Positions 8,370 through 16,749 of a stretch of 64,000 bases of DNA are shown one piece after another. The translations under genes were made by a program, and so were the position numbers. The notes under the pieces were generated by a model. The model searched no databases. It saw only the letters and a list, made by a program, of their open reading frames with translations, and was not told the origin of the DNA. Position 1 is the stretch's first letter, and each line of letters begins with the position of its first letter. This DNA is from Haloferax namakaokahaiae. GTDB lineage: Archaea; Halobacteriota; Halobacteria; Halobacteriales; Haloferacaceae. The DNA lies in contig NZ_JBHTAA010000002.1 of NCBI RefSeq assembly GCF_042663225.1, positions 124,001-188,000 of the forward strand, read 5' to 3'.

Positions 8370-9209
8370 ATGGACGTTCTGATGACCGGCGTCTATGGTC
8401 GGTGCGGTACCGCCGTCATAGACCACCTTCACGACGACCCGGCGTACGATTTCACGTACTTCAACCGCTCTGACAGACCCGACGACCACCCGTACGGTGG
8501 GTACGACACCGTCGTCGGCGACGTGTCGGACTACGACCTACTCCGCGAGGCCGCCGAAGGCCAAGATGCCATCGTCCACATGGCGGCGTACCCCTACACG
8601 GACGGGACGTGGGAGGACATCTTCGAACCGAACATCATCGGGATGTACAACGCGCTGGAAGCCGCCCGCGAGGCCGAAGTGGAGTCGTTCGTCTTCCTCT
8701 CGACGAACCACGTGATGGGTGGATACGAAGACGAGTTCGCCCCGGAGATTTACCAACCCGGCCACGGACTGGTCGTCGGCCACCGCGACCCTGCCCGCCC
8801 CGATTCGTTCTACGGGATGTCGAAGGCCTACGGCGAGGACATGGGCCGCTACTACGTCGAGAACTACGAATACCCGAAGCGGTTCTACGCACTCCGCGTC
8901 TGCAGCGTTCGAATGCCCGAGTACGACCATCCGTACGGCGACGCTGAACGTGCCGTGGACGAAGGCGAAATCGAGCGCGGAAGCCCTGAATACGAAGAGA
9001 CGGTCGCACGCATGAAGGCGATGTGGCAGTCCCGCCGAGACTTCGCGCACCAAATCGACTGCTGTCTCCAAGACGAGAGCGTCGATTTCGGCATCTTCAG
9101 CGGTGTGAGCAACAACCGACGTCGGTGGTACGACCTCGAACACGCCCGCTCCCAAATCGGGTACCACCCGAAAGACGACGGCGACGAGTGGGATAGCCCA
9201 CCCGAGTAA
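8370..9209 (+). CDS. NAD-dependent epimerase/dehydratase family, uronate-dehydrogenase-like
   Basis: A 279-residue extended short-chain dehydrogenase. The Rossmann motif is TGVYGRCG (residues 6-13) and the catalytic YxxxK is Tyr148/Lys152. The stretch STNHVMGGYE (111-120) and the segment CSVRMPEYD resemble bacterial uronate dehydrogenases, which oxidise glucuronate or galacturonate to the aldaro-lactone with NAD. That would be the first step of the uronate route whose later steps are encoded at 7151, 6089 and 2009, with a lactonase at 21711. The ATG at 8370 follows a TATA-like box near 8340. A general sugar-nucleotide epimerase role is less likely because the protein is short and the neighbours are catabolic. 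Confidence 0.8.
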   Translation: MDVLMTGVYGRCGTAVIDHLHDDPAYDFTYFNRSDRPDDHPYGGYDTVVGDVSDYDLLREAAEGQDAIVHMAAYPYTDGTWEDIFEPNIIGMYNALEAAREAEVESFVFLSTNHVMGGYEDEFAPEIYQPGHGLVVGHRDPARPDSFYGMSKAYGEDMGRYYVENYEYPKRFYALRVCSVRMPEYDHPYGDAERAVDEGEIERGSPEYEETVARMKAMWQSRRDFAHQIDCCLQDESVDFGIFSGVSNNRRRWYDLEHARSQIGYHPKDDGDEWDSPPE

Positions 9210-9332
9210 CGCCGACGGAGCACACTGTCCCCTTTTCGTTCGAACCGCTGCCCACTTCCCGAGCGTGCACGCTCTCGGTGAGTCAGATAAGTGAGAAAGT
9301 GTGGCCGACGATGCGACCCGTGTCGTTTCGGC

Positions 9333-9788
9333 TTACTCGGTTTGGAGCGTGACGTAGCCGTCGAAGTTGAGAATCACGTACTGTGCCAAATCGCCGAAGA
9401 GCGCCTTTCCGGTCGGCGAGCGGTTCTGCCCGAGGATGTACACGTGGTCCGCTTCGTTCGCTTCTGCGACTTCGATAACGGTGTTCGCGCGTTCTTTATC
9501 GGCCGCGACTCGTGGGACGATTTCGTAACTGACCGAGGAATCGACGGCAGACCGAGCGAGGTCCTCGATGTCGGAGACCGCAGCATTCAGTGCAGTGTCG
9601 TCGGTGTAGGACGTGTGTTCGACGTCCGCAATCGTATCTATCACTTCCTGCGCCTCTTCGAATTCGTCTTCGGTGAGCGTGACGAGGAGGACCAACTCGG
9701 CGTCGGCCCCGACCGCGTGTTCGCTCGCTTCTCGAAGCAAGTCTGCATGTGATTCGGTGTTCTCGATGAGGACTACTCCTTTGTCCAT
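9333..9788 (-). CDS. Universal stress protein (UspA) family
   Basis: A 151-residue UspA-like protein with a Rossmann-type alpha/beta fold. The C-terminal nucleotide-binding loop appears as GQNRSPTGKALFGD, a G-x2-...-G pattern preceding the last strand. A paralogue of the same length with the same RSPTGKA-FGD block is encoded at 33010 next to the second semialdehyde dehydrogenase. It diverges from the small membrane protein at 9895. The function is not defined by sequence. UspA proteins bind ATP or AMP and often tune stress or metabolic states. The pairing of one copy with each sugar-acid module suggests a local regulatory role. Confidence 0.85.
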   Translation of the reverse strand: MDKGVVLIENTESHADLLREASEHAVGADAELVLLVTLTEDEFEEAQEVIDTIADVEHTSYTDDTALNAAVSDIEDLARSAVDSSVSYEIVPRVAADKERANTVIEVAEANEADHVYILGQNRSPTGKALFGDLAQYVILNFDGYVTLQTE

Positions 9789-9894
9789 GTTACTGGCTAT
9801 TCACCCGCCGTTATCTAAGTCTACCGCAGCAATCGACGAACACTGCCACGAACCGGGCAGTACAATCAAATACGCCGCGAGTGTGTGGTTAGAT

Positions 9895-10116
9895 ATGGCT
9901 GAATCGAGGCTCGCAGACGTTCTCCGCGATTTCGAGACGAAGATGAAGTTCGTTCTCGTCATCTCGTTCGCATCTATCGTGCTGTTGGTCGCCACGCTCC
10001 CCGCAATCGAACCCGGAACGACGACACACGCGCTCGTGTATCTACAGCTAACGACGTTCGCCGTATTGGCCGTCGTCATGATCGTCCTGTTAGTGTGGAC
10101 TTCGCGGCAGTCGTGA
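9895..10116 (+). CDS. Small membrane protein, 73 residues, unknown function
   Basis: Starts MAESRLADVLRDFETKMKF, a short amphipathic acidic/basic N-terminus, followed by two hydrophobic segments (about residues 18-38 and 46-68) and a short RQS tail. The ATG at 9895 is chosen because the open frame upstream has no coding character and AT-rich sequence (near 9865-9873) precedes it. It lies just ahead of the ABC importer operon and divergent to UspA. No family was recognised. A similar two-helix protein sits at the other end of the importer operon (16449), and another is at 45410. Confidence 0.65.
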   Translation: MAESRLADVLRDFETKMKFVLVISFASIVLLVATLPAIEPGTTTHALVYLQLTTFAVLAVVMIVLLVWTSRQS

Positions 10117-10142
10117 TAATTTTCTCAGTACGTTCTCCACAT

Positions 10143-10162
10143 ATTACAACTCCCGTAGTAAT
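10143..10162. promoter_or_regulatory. ATTAC-N10-GTAAT inverted repeat upstream of importer operon
   Basis: Same half sites as the 22-bp element at 5655, 32691 and 54947, but with 10 bp rather than 12 bp between them. It lies about 37 bp upstream of the TATA box at 10199. Confidence 0.3.
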
Positions 10163-10198
10163 TTTCACAACAGTGGTGAGTATGGACCAATCCAATAC

Positions 10199-10232
10199 AT
10201 ATTTAAATAAGTAGTATCATGATAGATGATAC
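10199..10232 (+). promoter_or_regulatory. TATA box and 19-bp palindrome at the start of the importer operon
   Basis: A strong TATA-like ATATTTAAATA (10199-10209) is followed by the palindrome GTATCAT-GATAG-ATGATAC (10214-10232), which ends three bases before the ATG at 10236. The repeat therefore covers the expected transcription start. It could be an operator or a 5' hairpin. Confidence 0.6.
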
Positions 10233-10235
10233 CGC

Positions 10236-12092
10236 ATGGCTGGAAAGAGTCCAACCAACCTGAGTAGACGAGACCTTATCAAATACGGCGCCGTTGCGGG
10301 GACCGCCGGACTGGCAGGGTGTTTCGATAGCTCGGGGCAGACGACTGACGAAGAAAGCACAGACAGCAACACAGATAGTTCATCCAACGGTGGCGGTGGT
10401 AGTGGGCTTGCAGACGACACGCTCGATTTCCCTGCTGGACGCCCGGCGACGGACGTGCAGTTCAACCGCTACAGTCTCGGCAACTACGCGCACACGTTGC
10501 AAGACCAACTGTTCGAGGAAGTGGCACGCGGGTACGCGGACGGGTCCGTTCGACCCGACCTGCTCGAAGACATGACCGTCGATGGGCGAACACTCACACT
10601 GACGTTCCCTGAAGGGTTCAAGTGGTGGAACGGTGACGACCTGACGGCAGAAGACTACTACATCGGTCTCGAAATCGACCGTCTCCAAGCGCCCGAGGAG
10701 TCCCCGATCGAGAGTAACGTCCTCGTCGATGACTACACCATCGAACGGACGTTCAAAACCGCCGTCTCGCCGAACCTGATGAAGGCGAACGTGGCCGAAA
10801 CGTTCGTCAACACCCCGCGCTCGGTGTACGGCGAGTACCTCACGCGATACGAAGAAGCGTCCAGTGACAGCGAACGTGAGGCAGTCACGAGCGACCTCCT
10901 CGACATGAGCATCACGACCCAACAGCTCATCGACGAGGGTCTCGGCAACGCGCTCTACCGCGTGACCGGATTCAACTCCTCGGAGACGATTTGCGAACTC
11001 TTCGAAGACCACCCGTACGCCGAGCGTACGGACATCCCGAAGGTTCGAATCCTCCCCGAGACGACTTCCGACGTGGAGTCGCTCGCTGTGAACGACAAAC
11101 TCGACATGAACCCCGACGTCATCATGTCCGATTCACAGAAATCGACCTACCCGGACAACATCGAGAACGTCTACCGTCTCAACTGGTTCCGGACGCAGAA
11201 GTTCACGTTCAACTTCAAGAACGAACACATCGCGCGTCTTCCGATTCGGCGTGCAATCGTCAACGCCGTGGACTTCGAATCGATGGTCGCCGCGATGCGG
11301 CAGGCCGGCACGGTTGGCGCACCCGCTGAGAATCAAACGGCTCTCCGCTCGACGATTCACGAAGAGTACCTCGGTTCGGACTTCGTCGATCAGCTCATCG
11401 ACTACCCGGTCGGGAAAGACCTCGACGCTGCGACGGCGTACATGGAACAAGCCGGCTACTCCAAAGAGAACGGCACGTGGGTGGACCCGAACGGCGAGTC
11501 GTTCACCTTCACCGTGCTGACGCAGAACAACAACACGCAGGTGCAGGCGACGAAGGTCTTCAACGACCAACTCAACGCGTTCGGCATCCAGACGAAGATC
11601 AGTACGGTCAGTTCGACCGACTACTACCAGCGTCTCCAGACGTACGAAGCAGATATCTTCTGGATCTGGCACGTTGCGAAGGCGCTGTGGCACCCGACGG
11701 CGTACTTCTCGAACAACTTCTACGGCATCGAAGTTGGCGACCCCTCCAGCGGCGGCGAAACTGGCCCGACCGGCAAGCCCTTCACGACGACCATCCCGAA
11801 CGAGGTCGGCGCGACCGAGATTCAGGGCAGCGGAAAGGAAATTCAGCCTGCTGAGCTGATGACTACCCTTCCGAATTCGACCTCGGCCGAAGAGGTACAA
11901 GAGAAGACCCGCGACCTCGTGCAGTGGTTCAACTACGCGCTTCCCGACTTCGTCTTCGTCGAGGAGGACTCCGGGTACTGGGGCGACACGTCGGACTTCT
12001 CGATGCCGACGGGCGATGAGCACGAACTCAACACCAACCGACCGGGAGAGTTCGCCTTCAAGAACGGATGGATTAGCTCGAACTCGCAGTGA
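10236..12092 (+). CDS. ABC importer substrate-binding lipoprotein, Dpp/Opp type (importer 1)
   Basis: A 618-residue extracytoplasmic solute-binding protein of the peptide/nickel/oligosaccharide class (family 5). The N-terminus carries a Tat signal with twin arginine SRRDLIK (Arg11-Arg12) and a lipobox ending LAGC with lipidated Cys29. An acidic Ser/Asp/Gly linker (about 30-60) then leads into the binding domain. It is the first gene of a five-gene operon with two permeases and two ATPases in perfect order. In a pectin and uronate neighbourhood with intracellular glycosidases, uronic-acid oligosaccharides are a better guess than peptides, but the family alone does not decide this. Confidence 0.9.
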   Translation: MAGKSPTNLSRRDLIKYGAVAGTAGLAGCFDSSGQTTDEESTDSNTDSSSNGGGGSGLADDTLDFPAGRPATDVQFNRYSLGNYAHTLQDQLFEEVARGYADGSVRPDLLEDMTVDGRTLTLTFPEGFKWWNGDDLTAEDYYIGLEIDRLQAPEESPIESNVLVDDYTIERTFKTAVSPNLMKANVAETFVNTPRSVYGEYLTRYEEASSDSEREAVTSDLLDMSITTQQLIDEGLGNALYRVTGFNSSETICELFEDHPYAERTDIPKVRILPETTSDVESLAVNDKLDMNPDVIMSDSQKSTYPDNIENVYRLNWFRTQKFTFNFKNEHIARLPIRRAIVNAVDFESMVAAMRQAGTVGAPAENQTALRSTIHEEYLGSDFVDQLIDYPVGKDLDAATAYMEQAGYSKENGTWVDPNGESFTFTVLTQNNNTQVQATKVFNDQLNAFGIQTKISTVSSTDYYQRLQTYEADIFWIWHVAKALWHPTAYFSNNFYGIEVGDPSSGGETGPTGKPFTTTIPNEVGATEIQGSGKEIQPAELMTTLPNSTSAEEVQEKTRDLVQWFNYALPDFVFVEEDSGYWGDTSDFSMPTGDEHELNTNRPGEFAFKNGWISSNSQ

Positions 12093-12159
12093 AGAATCAC
12101 ACTCCCTGGACTGACCACTACAATTAAGCTACCCCACGATAGATTTCAGATTATTAATA

Positions 12160-13161
12160 ATGACGCCACAGTATTTGTTGAAGCGACTCGGACAAGCGTT
12201 ATTGACGTTCTTCGTCACGATGACAGTCTCGTTTCTGCTGTACCAGGCCATGCCGGGTGGCCCGACAGAAGCGATGCGAAGCGTGATTCTCTCCCAGAGC
12301 GGGGGCAGCGTCGATATCGACCGGCTGAACCGGATGATACAACTCTACACGAACGTCAACCCGGACCAGCCAATGCACGTACAGTACTTCAATTACGCGT
12401 CCGACGTGATACTCCGTCAGGACCTCGGAACGTCGTTCTTCAAGAACGAAGAGGTCACGACGCTCATCATGCAACGCATCCCGTGGTCGATGTTCATCAG
12501 CGTCTACGCCCTCGCACTCGGGTACTCGCTGAGCATCTTCCTCGGCGTGATGACCGCGTACCGTGAGAAATCGCGCTTCGACTCGACGGTGTCGTCGCTC
12601 ATCATCGGTCTCAACTCGATTCCGTACTACATCGTGGGCGTCGTCCTCATCTACTTCCTCGCAATTCAGAACTCCTACTTCCCGACCGGCGGTCGAATCG
12701 GGTCTGGTATCGCCCCAGGATACAATCCGGAGTTCATGATTAGCCTCGTCAAACACGCCGCACTCCCGGCGATTTCGATGGGTGCGCTCGCAACCTCTGG
12801 TGCGCTCGCCATGCGCGGCAACGCGATTCGCGTCCTCGGAGAGGACTACATCCGCGTCGCACAACTTCGCGGTCTCCGCGAAACTCGAATCGCCACACAG
12901 TACCTGGGTCACAACTCCATCCTCCCGATGTACACGCAGTTCATGATCGGTATCGCCGGTGTCTTCAGTAGTGCCGTCATCGTCGAAGAGGTGTTCGCGT
13001 ACCCCGGGATGGGACTGCTGATGTTCGAGGCGGTCAAGACACAGGACTACCCGCTGTTGATGGGGACGCTGCTGGTGTTCACGGCCATCTCGCTGACTGC
13101 GATTTTCATCGCAGACCTCACGTACACCTTCATCGACCCACGCATCTCGGTAGGTGAATAA
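12160..13161 (+). CDS. ABC importer permease, DppB type (importer 1)
   Basis: A 333-residue membrane protein with six predicted helices and the DppB/OppB N-terminus (LKRLGQALLTFFVTMTVSF). The cytoplasmic coupling loop lies near LGEDYIRVAQLRGL. The ATG at 12160 follows AT-rich sequence (ATTATTAATA) 67 bp after the binding-protein gene. Its TAA stop is separated by one base from the next ATG, so translation is probably coupled. It would form the transmembrane pore with the DppC-type partner at 13163. Confidence 0.92.
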   Translation: MTPQYLLKRLGQALLTFFVTMTVSFLLYQAMPGGPTEAMRSVILSQSGGSVDIDRLNRMIQLYTNVNPDQPMHVQYFNYASDVILRQDLGTSFFKNEEVTTLIMQRIPWSMFISVYALALGYSLSIFLGVMTAYREKSRFDSTVSSLIIGLNSIPYYIVGVVLIYFLAIQNSYFPTGGRIGSGIAPGYNPEFMISLVKHAALPAISMGALATSGALAMRGNAIRVLGEDYIRVAQLRGLRETRIATQYLGHNSILPMYTQFMIGIAGVFSSAVIVEEVFAYPGMGLLMFEAVKTQDYPLLMGTLLVFTAISLTAIFIADLTYTFIDPRISVGE

Positions 13162-13162
13162 G

Positions 13163-14185
13163 ATGAGCGACGCACACTCTGACGATTTCGACCTGGAGGA
13201 CCTCTACGACGAGGGAATCGAACCGGACACCGAATCGAGCAGCGAGCGCCTCAAACGGGCTATCGAGATGAACGTCCTCGCCCCGGCGCGTATCGCCATC
13301 GCCGACTGGCGTGCACTCGTCGGCGGCGCGATTCTCGCGTTCTTCCTCCTCATGGGGACCGTCGGCGTCTGGCTCGTCAAACGACCGACGAGCGGTGATG
13401 CACCCGTACTCGCAGCACCGTTCGAGTCGCTGGCGTACCCACTCGGGACCGACGTGTTCGGACAGCCGATTCACGCCCAGCTCATCCACGCTACGCCCGG
13501 CATGTTCAAGATGATCTTCGCGGGCGCAGTCGTGAGCGTCGGGTTCGCCGCAATCGTCGGCGTCGTCGCGGGCTTCGAACACGGGTCGCGTATCGACTCG
13601 TTCTTGATGACTATCACCGACGTGGTGATTACGATACCCGGTCTGCCGCTCATCATCGTCATCACCGCCATCTTCCAGCCTGAGAACCCCTACATCGTGG
13701 GGGTCTTCCTCGGTATCGACAACTGGCCGGGGCTGGCGAGAACGGTCCGTTCACAGGTACTCAGTATCCGCGAAGAGTCCTACGTGGAAGCATCTGAAAT
13801 CATGGGCATTCCGATGACCTCGATTCTCCGACGCGACATCCTCTCGCAATTGATGCCGTACGTGATGATCAACGGCGCGCTCACCTCTCGGCGCATCATC
13901 TTCGAATCGGTGGGGCTGTACTTCCTCGGCATCTTGCCCTTTACCACCTTCAACTGGGGTGTGATGATGAACCTCGCCTACGAGGGGAACGCACTCACCC
14001 GCCCAGACATGCTCCCGTGGATGGTCGCGCCGATGGTCTGCATCTTCCTGCTATCGTTCGGGCTCGTCCTCCTGTCGCAGGGACTCGACAGCCTGTTCAA
14101 CGTCCGCCTCCGTGCGCGCCACGTGAACTCCTCGAAGAAGCGCACCTCGAAGAGCAACACCGCAAATGCATCGCAGGGAGACTAA
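13163..14185 (+). CDS. ABC importer permease, DppC type (importer 1)
   Basis: A 340-residue permease with a long acidic cytoplasmic N-terminus (about 50 residues) before the first helix and about six helices in all. The conserved coupling region contains VRSQVLSIREESYVEASEI, typical of DppC/OppC. The ATG at 13163 (MSDAHSDD), one base after the stop of the partner gene, is preferred to a GTG at 13154 that would overlap it. It acts with the permease at 12160 and the ATPases at 14213 and 15277. Confidence 0.92.
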   Translation: MSDAHSDDFDLEDLYDEGIEPDTESSSERLKRAIEMNVLAPARIAIADWRALVGGAILAFFLLMGTVGVWLVKRPTSGDAPVLAAPFESLAYPLGTDVFGQPIHAQLIHATPGMFKMIFAGAVVSVGFAAIVGVVAGFEHGSRIDSFLMTITDVVITIPGLPLIIVITAIFQPENPYIVGVFLGIDNWPGLARTVRSQVLSIREESYVEASEIMGIPMTSILRRDILSQLMPYVMINGALTSRRIIFESVGLYFLGILPFTTFNWGVMMNLAYEGNALTRPDMLPWMVAPMVCIFLLSFGLVLLSQGLDSLFNVRLRARHVNSSKKRTSKSNTANASQGD

Positions 14186-14212
14186 CTCCGAGCGAACACC
14201 TATTACCAGACA

Positions 14213-15280
14213 ATGACTACACACTCAACAATGCGAACGTCGAATCAGAACGACTCGGACGTGGTGTTCGAAGTCCGGGACCTCGAAGTCACATTCGGCA
14301 CCAAGCGGGGCGAATCGAGAGTCGTCAGAAACGTCGATTTCGATATCCACCGCAACGAGACGCTTGGGATGGTCGGTGAGAGCGGTAGCGGAAAGTCGAT
14401 GACCTCGTCCGCGCTGATGAACGCAGTCGTCAGCCCGGGCGAGACCAGCGGCGAGGTGACTTACTACCCGCCTGACGGTGGCGAACCGATATCCGTTCTC
14501 GACCTCGACGAAGACGAACTTCGAAGGTTCCGGTGGGGCGAAGTCGCCATGGTGTTCCAAGGTGCGATGAGTTCGTTCAACCCCGTCAAGAAGGTCCGCG
14601 GTCACTTCGTGGAGACCTTAGAAGACCACAACCGCGACGTCGAGGCGGGACTGGAACGCGCCCACAAAATTCTCGGTGACCTCTATCTCGACCCCGACCG
14701 CGTCCTCGATTCGTACCCGTACGAGCTTTCGGGTGGGATGAAACAGCGCGCGCTCATCGGTCTCGCGCTCATCCTCGAACCGGAAGTGCTCGTGATGGAC
14801 GAACCGACCGCCGCGCTCGACCTCTTGATGCAGCGGTCTATCGTCGCGCTCCTCAAGGAACTCAAAACGGAGTACGACCTGACGATTATCTTTATCACCC
14901 ACGACCTGCCGCTGTTGACGAAACTCGCCGACCGACTCATCGTGATGTACGCGTTCGATATCGTCGAGGTGGGTTCGACAGACGACATCCTCTACGACGC
15001 CGCACATCCGTACACCCGTTCACTCCTCAACGCCACGCCGGATTTGAAGGCCCCAATCGAGGAGATGCAGTCGATATCCGGAGCGAAACCGGACCCCGTG
15101 ACCAACGTTCCGGGGTGTTCGTACCACCCGCGGTGCCCGATGGCGACCGAGGCGTGCAAAGCCCAAGAGCCGCCGATGGAAGACCGGAGTGCGAGCCACC
15201 GAACGGCGTGCATTCACCACGAAGACGTGAGCGACGAGATTCCGATTCCAGCGAAACCCATGGAGGGTGAGCTGCAATGA
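14213..15280 (+). CDS. ABC importer ATPase, DppD/OppD type (importer 1)
   Basis: A 355-residue nucleotide-binding subunit. Walker A is GESGSGKS (55-62), the ABC signature LSGGMKQ is at 172-178, Walker B with DEPTAALD is at 196-203, and the H-loop is in FITHD. The C-terminal OppC/D-type extension has the cysteine cluster CSYHPRCPMATEAC, which in this family can hold an Fe-S cluster. Its TGA overlaps the next ATG (ATGA), so the two ATPases are translationally coupled. It energises import by the permeases at 12160 and 13163. Confidence 0.92.
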   Translation: MTTHSTMRTSNQNDSDVVFEVRDLEVTFGTKRGESRVVRNVDFDIHRNETLGMVGESGSGKSMTSSALMNAVVSPGETSGEVTYYPPDGGEPISVLDLDEDELRRFRWGEVAMVFQGAMSSFNPVKKVRGHFVETLEDHNRDVEAGLERAHKILGDLYLDPDRVLDSYPYELSGGMKQRALIGLALILEPEVLVMDEPTAALDLLMQRSIVALLKELKTEYDLTIIFITHDLPLLTKLADRLIVMYAFDIVEVGSTDDILYDAAHPYTRSLLNATPDLKAPIEEMQSISGAKPDPVTNVPGCSYHPRCPMATEACKAQEPPMEDRSASHRTACIHHEDVSDEIPIPAKPMEGELQ

Positions 15281-16335
15281 GTTCCGACGACAGTGTCCTC
15301 TCGGTGGACGATGTCTCCGTGAAGTTCACGAACAGCGGCGGGCTCCTCGACATGTTCGGCGAGAAAGAGACGGTTCGCGCCGTCGATGGCATCTCGCTCG
15401 ACATCGGCGAGAACGACGTGTTGACGCTCATCGGTGAGAGCGGGTGCGGAAAATCGACGCTCGGAAAGACGCTCATCGGCGCGCAAAAGCCGACGAGCGG
15501 TTCGATTACGTACCGCGGACAGGACATCTGGGAGGCGAAAAACGGGAAGAACCCAGCCATCTCGTTCTCCGAGATTCGACGCTCGCTCCAGATTATCCAC
15601 CAGGACCCCGGTAGCGCGCTCAACCCGAACCAGCGAATCCTCACGTCACTGATGCTCCCGCTGAAGAAGTGGAACCCCAACCTCGGGAACGAAGAGCGGA
15701 AAAAGCGGATTTACGCGCTCCTCGAACGCGTCGGCTTGACGCCCGCCGAAGACTTCGTCCAGCGCTTCCCACACCAACTGTCGGGCGGCGAAAAACAGCG
15801 TGTCGTGCTGGTTCGGTCGCTCTTGTTGAACCCCGACGTCATCCTCGCCGACGAAGCAATCAGCGCGCTCGACGTGAGCCTTCGTGTCGAGATGATGGAC
15901 CTGATGCTCGAACTGCAGGACCTCTTCGATACCTCCTACATCTTCATCAGCCACGACCTCTCGAACGCGCGGTACATCGCCGAGAAGTCCGGCGGTCGAA
16001 TCGCCGTGATGTACCTCGGACGAATCGTCGAGGTCGGCCCGATAGAACAGGTCATCGGAGACCCACAGCACCCCTACACGCAGGCGCTCAAGTGGGCGAC
16101 ACCGAACCTATACGGCGAGGAAGACGACGACCTTCCGATACGGAAAATCGACATCCCTGACCCGACGAACCGACCGAGTGGCTGTCACTTCCACCCGCGG
16201 TGCCCGAAGGCCCGCGAGGTGTGTCAGCGCGAAGACCCCGGTCAGTTCGATGCCGGTGACGGACACGGTGCACGGTGCTTCCGCGTGGACGACACGCACG
16301 AGTACTGGGATAGCCCGAGTATCGTGGACGACTAA
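15277..16335 (+). CDS. ABC importer ATPase, DppF/OppF type (importer 1)
   Basis: A 352-residue second nucleotide-binding subunit. It has Walker A GESGCGKST (53-61), signature LSGGEKQR, Walker B with DEAISALD, and a C-terminal CHFHPRCPKAREVC cluster. It overlaps the DppD gene by four bases. The equivalent protein in importer 2 is fused to its DppD partner (36845). The operon appears to end here. The next gene is a small membrane protein 113 bp downstream. Confidence 0.92.
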   Translation: MSSDDSVLSVDDVSVKFTNSGGLLDMFGEKETVRAVDGISLDIGENDVLTLIGESGCGKSTLGKTLIGAQKPTSGSITYRGQDIWEAKNGKNPAISFSEIRRSLQIIHQDPGSALNPNQRILTSLMLPLKKWNPNLGNEERKKRIYALLERVGLTPAEDFVQRFPHQLSGGEKQRVVLVRSLLLNPDVILADEAISALDVSLRVEMMDLMLELQDLFDTSYIFISHDLSNARYIAEKSGGRIAVMYLGRIVEVGPIEQVIGDPQHPYTQALKWATPNLYGEEDDDLPIRKIDIPDPTNRPSGCHFHPRCPKAREVCQREDPGQFDAGDGHGARCFRVDDTHEYWDSPSIVDD

Positions 16336-16448
16336 CTCCGCATCCCCTCCAGAACCGGTTCGAATCCCTCTACACTCGAACGATTCGCGGGACGGTCAGC
16401 AATCGAACAGTATCTATTTGTGTGTGGACTGCTACCGTTGAACTACCC

Positions 16449-16667
16449 ATGTCTATCAGTACTTCGCGTACAGAAATGGCACGTAAGGCCGTGTCGTCGA
16501 ACCGGAACTTCGTTCTCACACTCCTCGCAGGTGTGTTCATGATCGTCCTCGCCCGTTTCGTCTTGGACGGGACGCTCGCTGGAATGTTCGGCGTCTGGGG
16601 TATCTCTCTCGTCGCCGCAGGCGTCGGTGGATACCTCCTCCTCTACCTGTGGTCGGCGTACAACTGA
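16449..16667 (+). CDS. Small membrane protein, 72 residues, unknown function
   Basis: Starts MSISTSRTEMARKAV, then two hydrophobic segments (about 21-38 and 46-68) ending LLLYLWSAYN. The ATG at 16449 is used. An in-frame ATG nine codons later (16476) is possible. It follows importer 1 by 113 bp and has its own AT-rich upstream sequence (TATCTATTTG, about 16411). No family was recognised. The size and two-helix layout resemble the proteins at 9895 and 45410, though their sequences differ. Confidence 0.6.
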   Translation: MSISTSRTEMARKAVSSNRNFVLTLLAGVFMIVLARFVLDGTLAGMFGVWGISLVAAGVGGYLLLYLWSAYN

Positions 16668-16749
16668 ACTCGGTCTCCAGTCGGTTCCCAAGAGCACGTC
16701 GTGGCCGTCGAATCGTCAAAAAATAGTGTCTGTCAGGTGTGACGCCTCG

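Noticed and set aside
10236..16335. Importer 1 as a dipeptide or nickel transporter
   Set aside because: The family name suggests it, but every neighbour is a carbohydrate enzyme and there is no peptidase or metal gene. Left as Dpp/Opp type with a probable sugar substrate.
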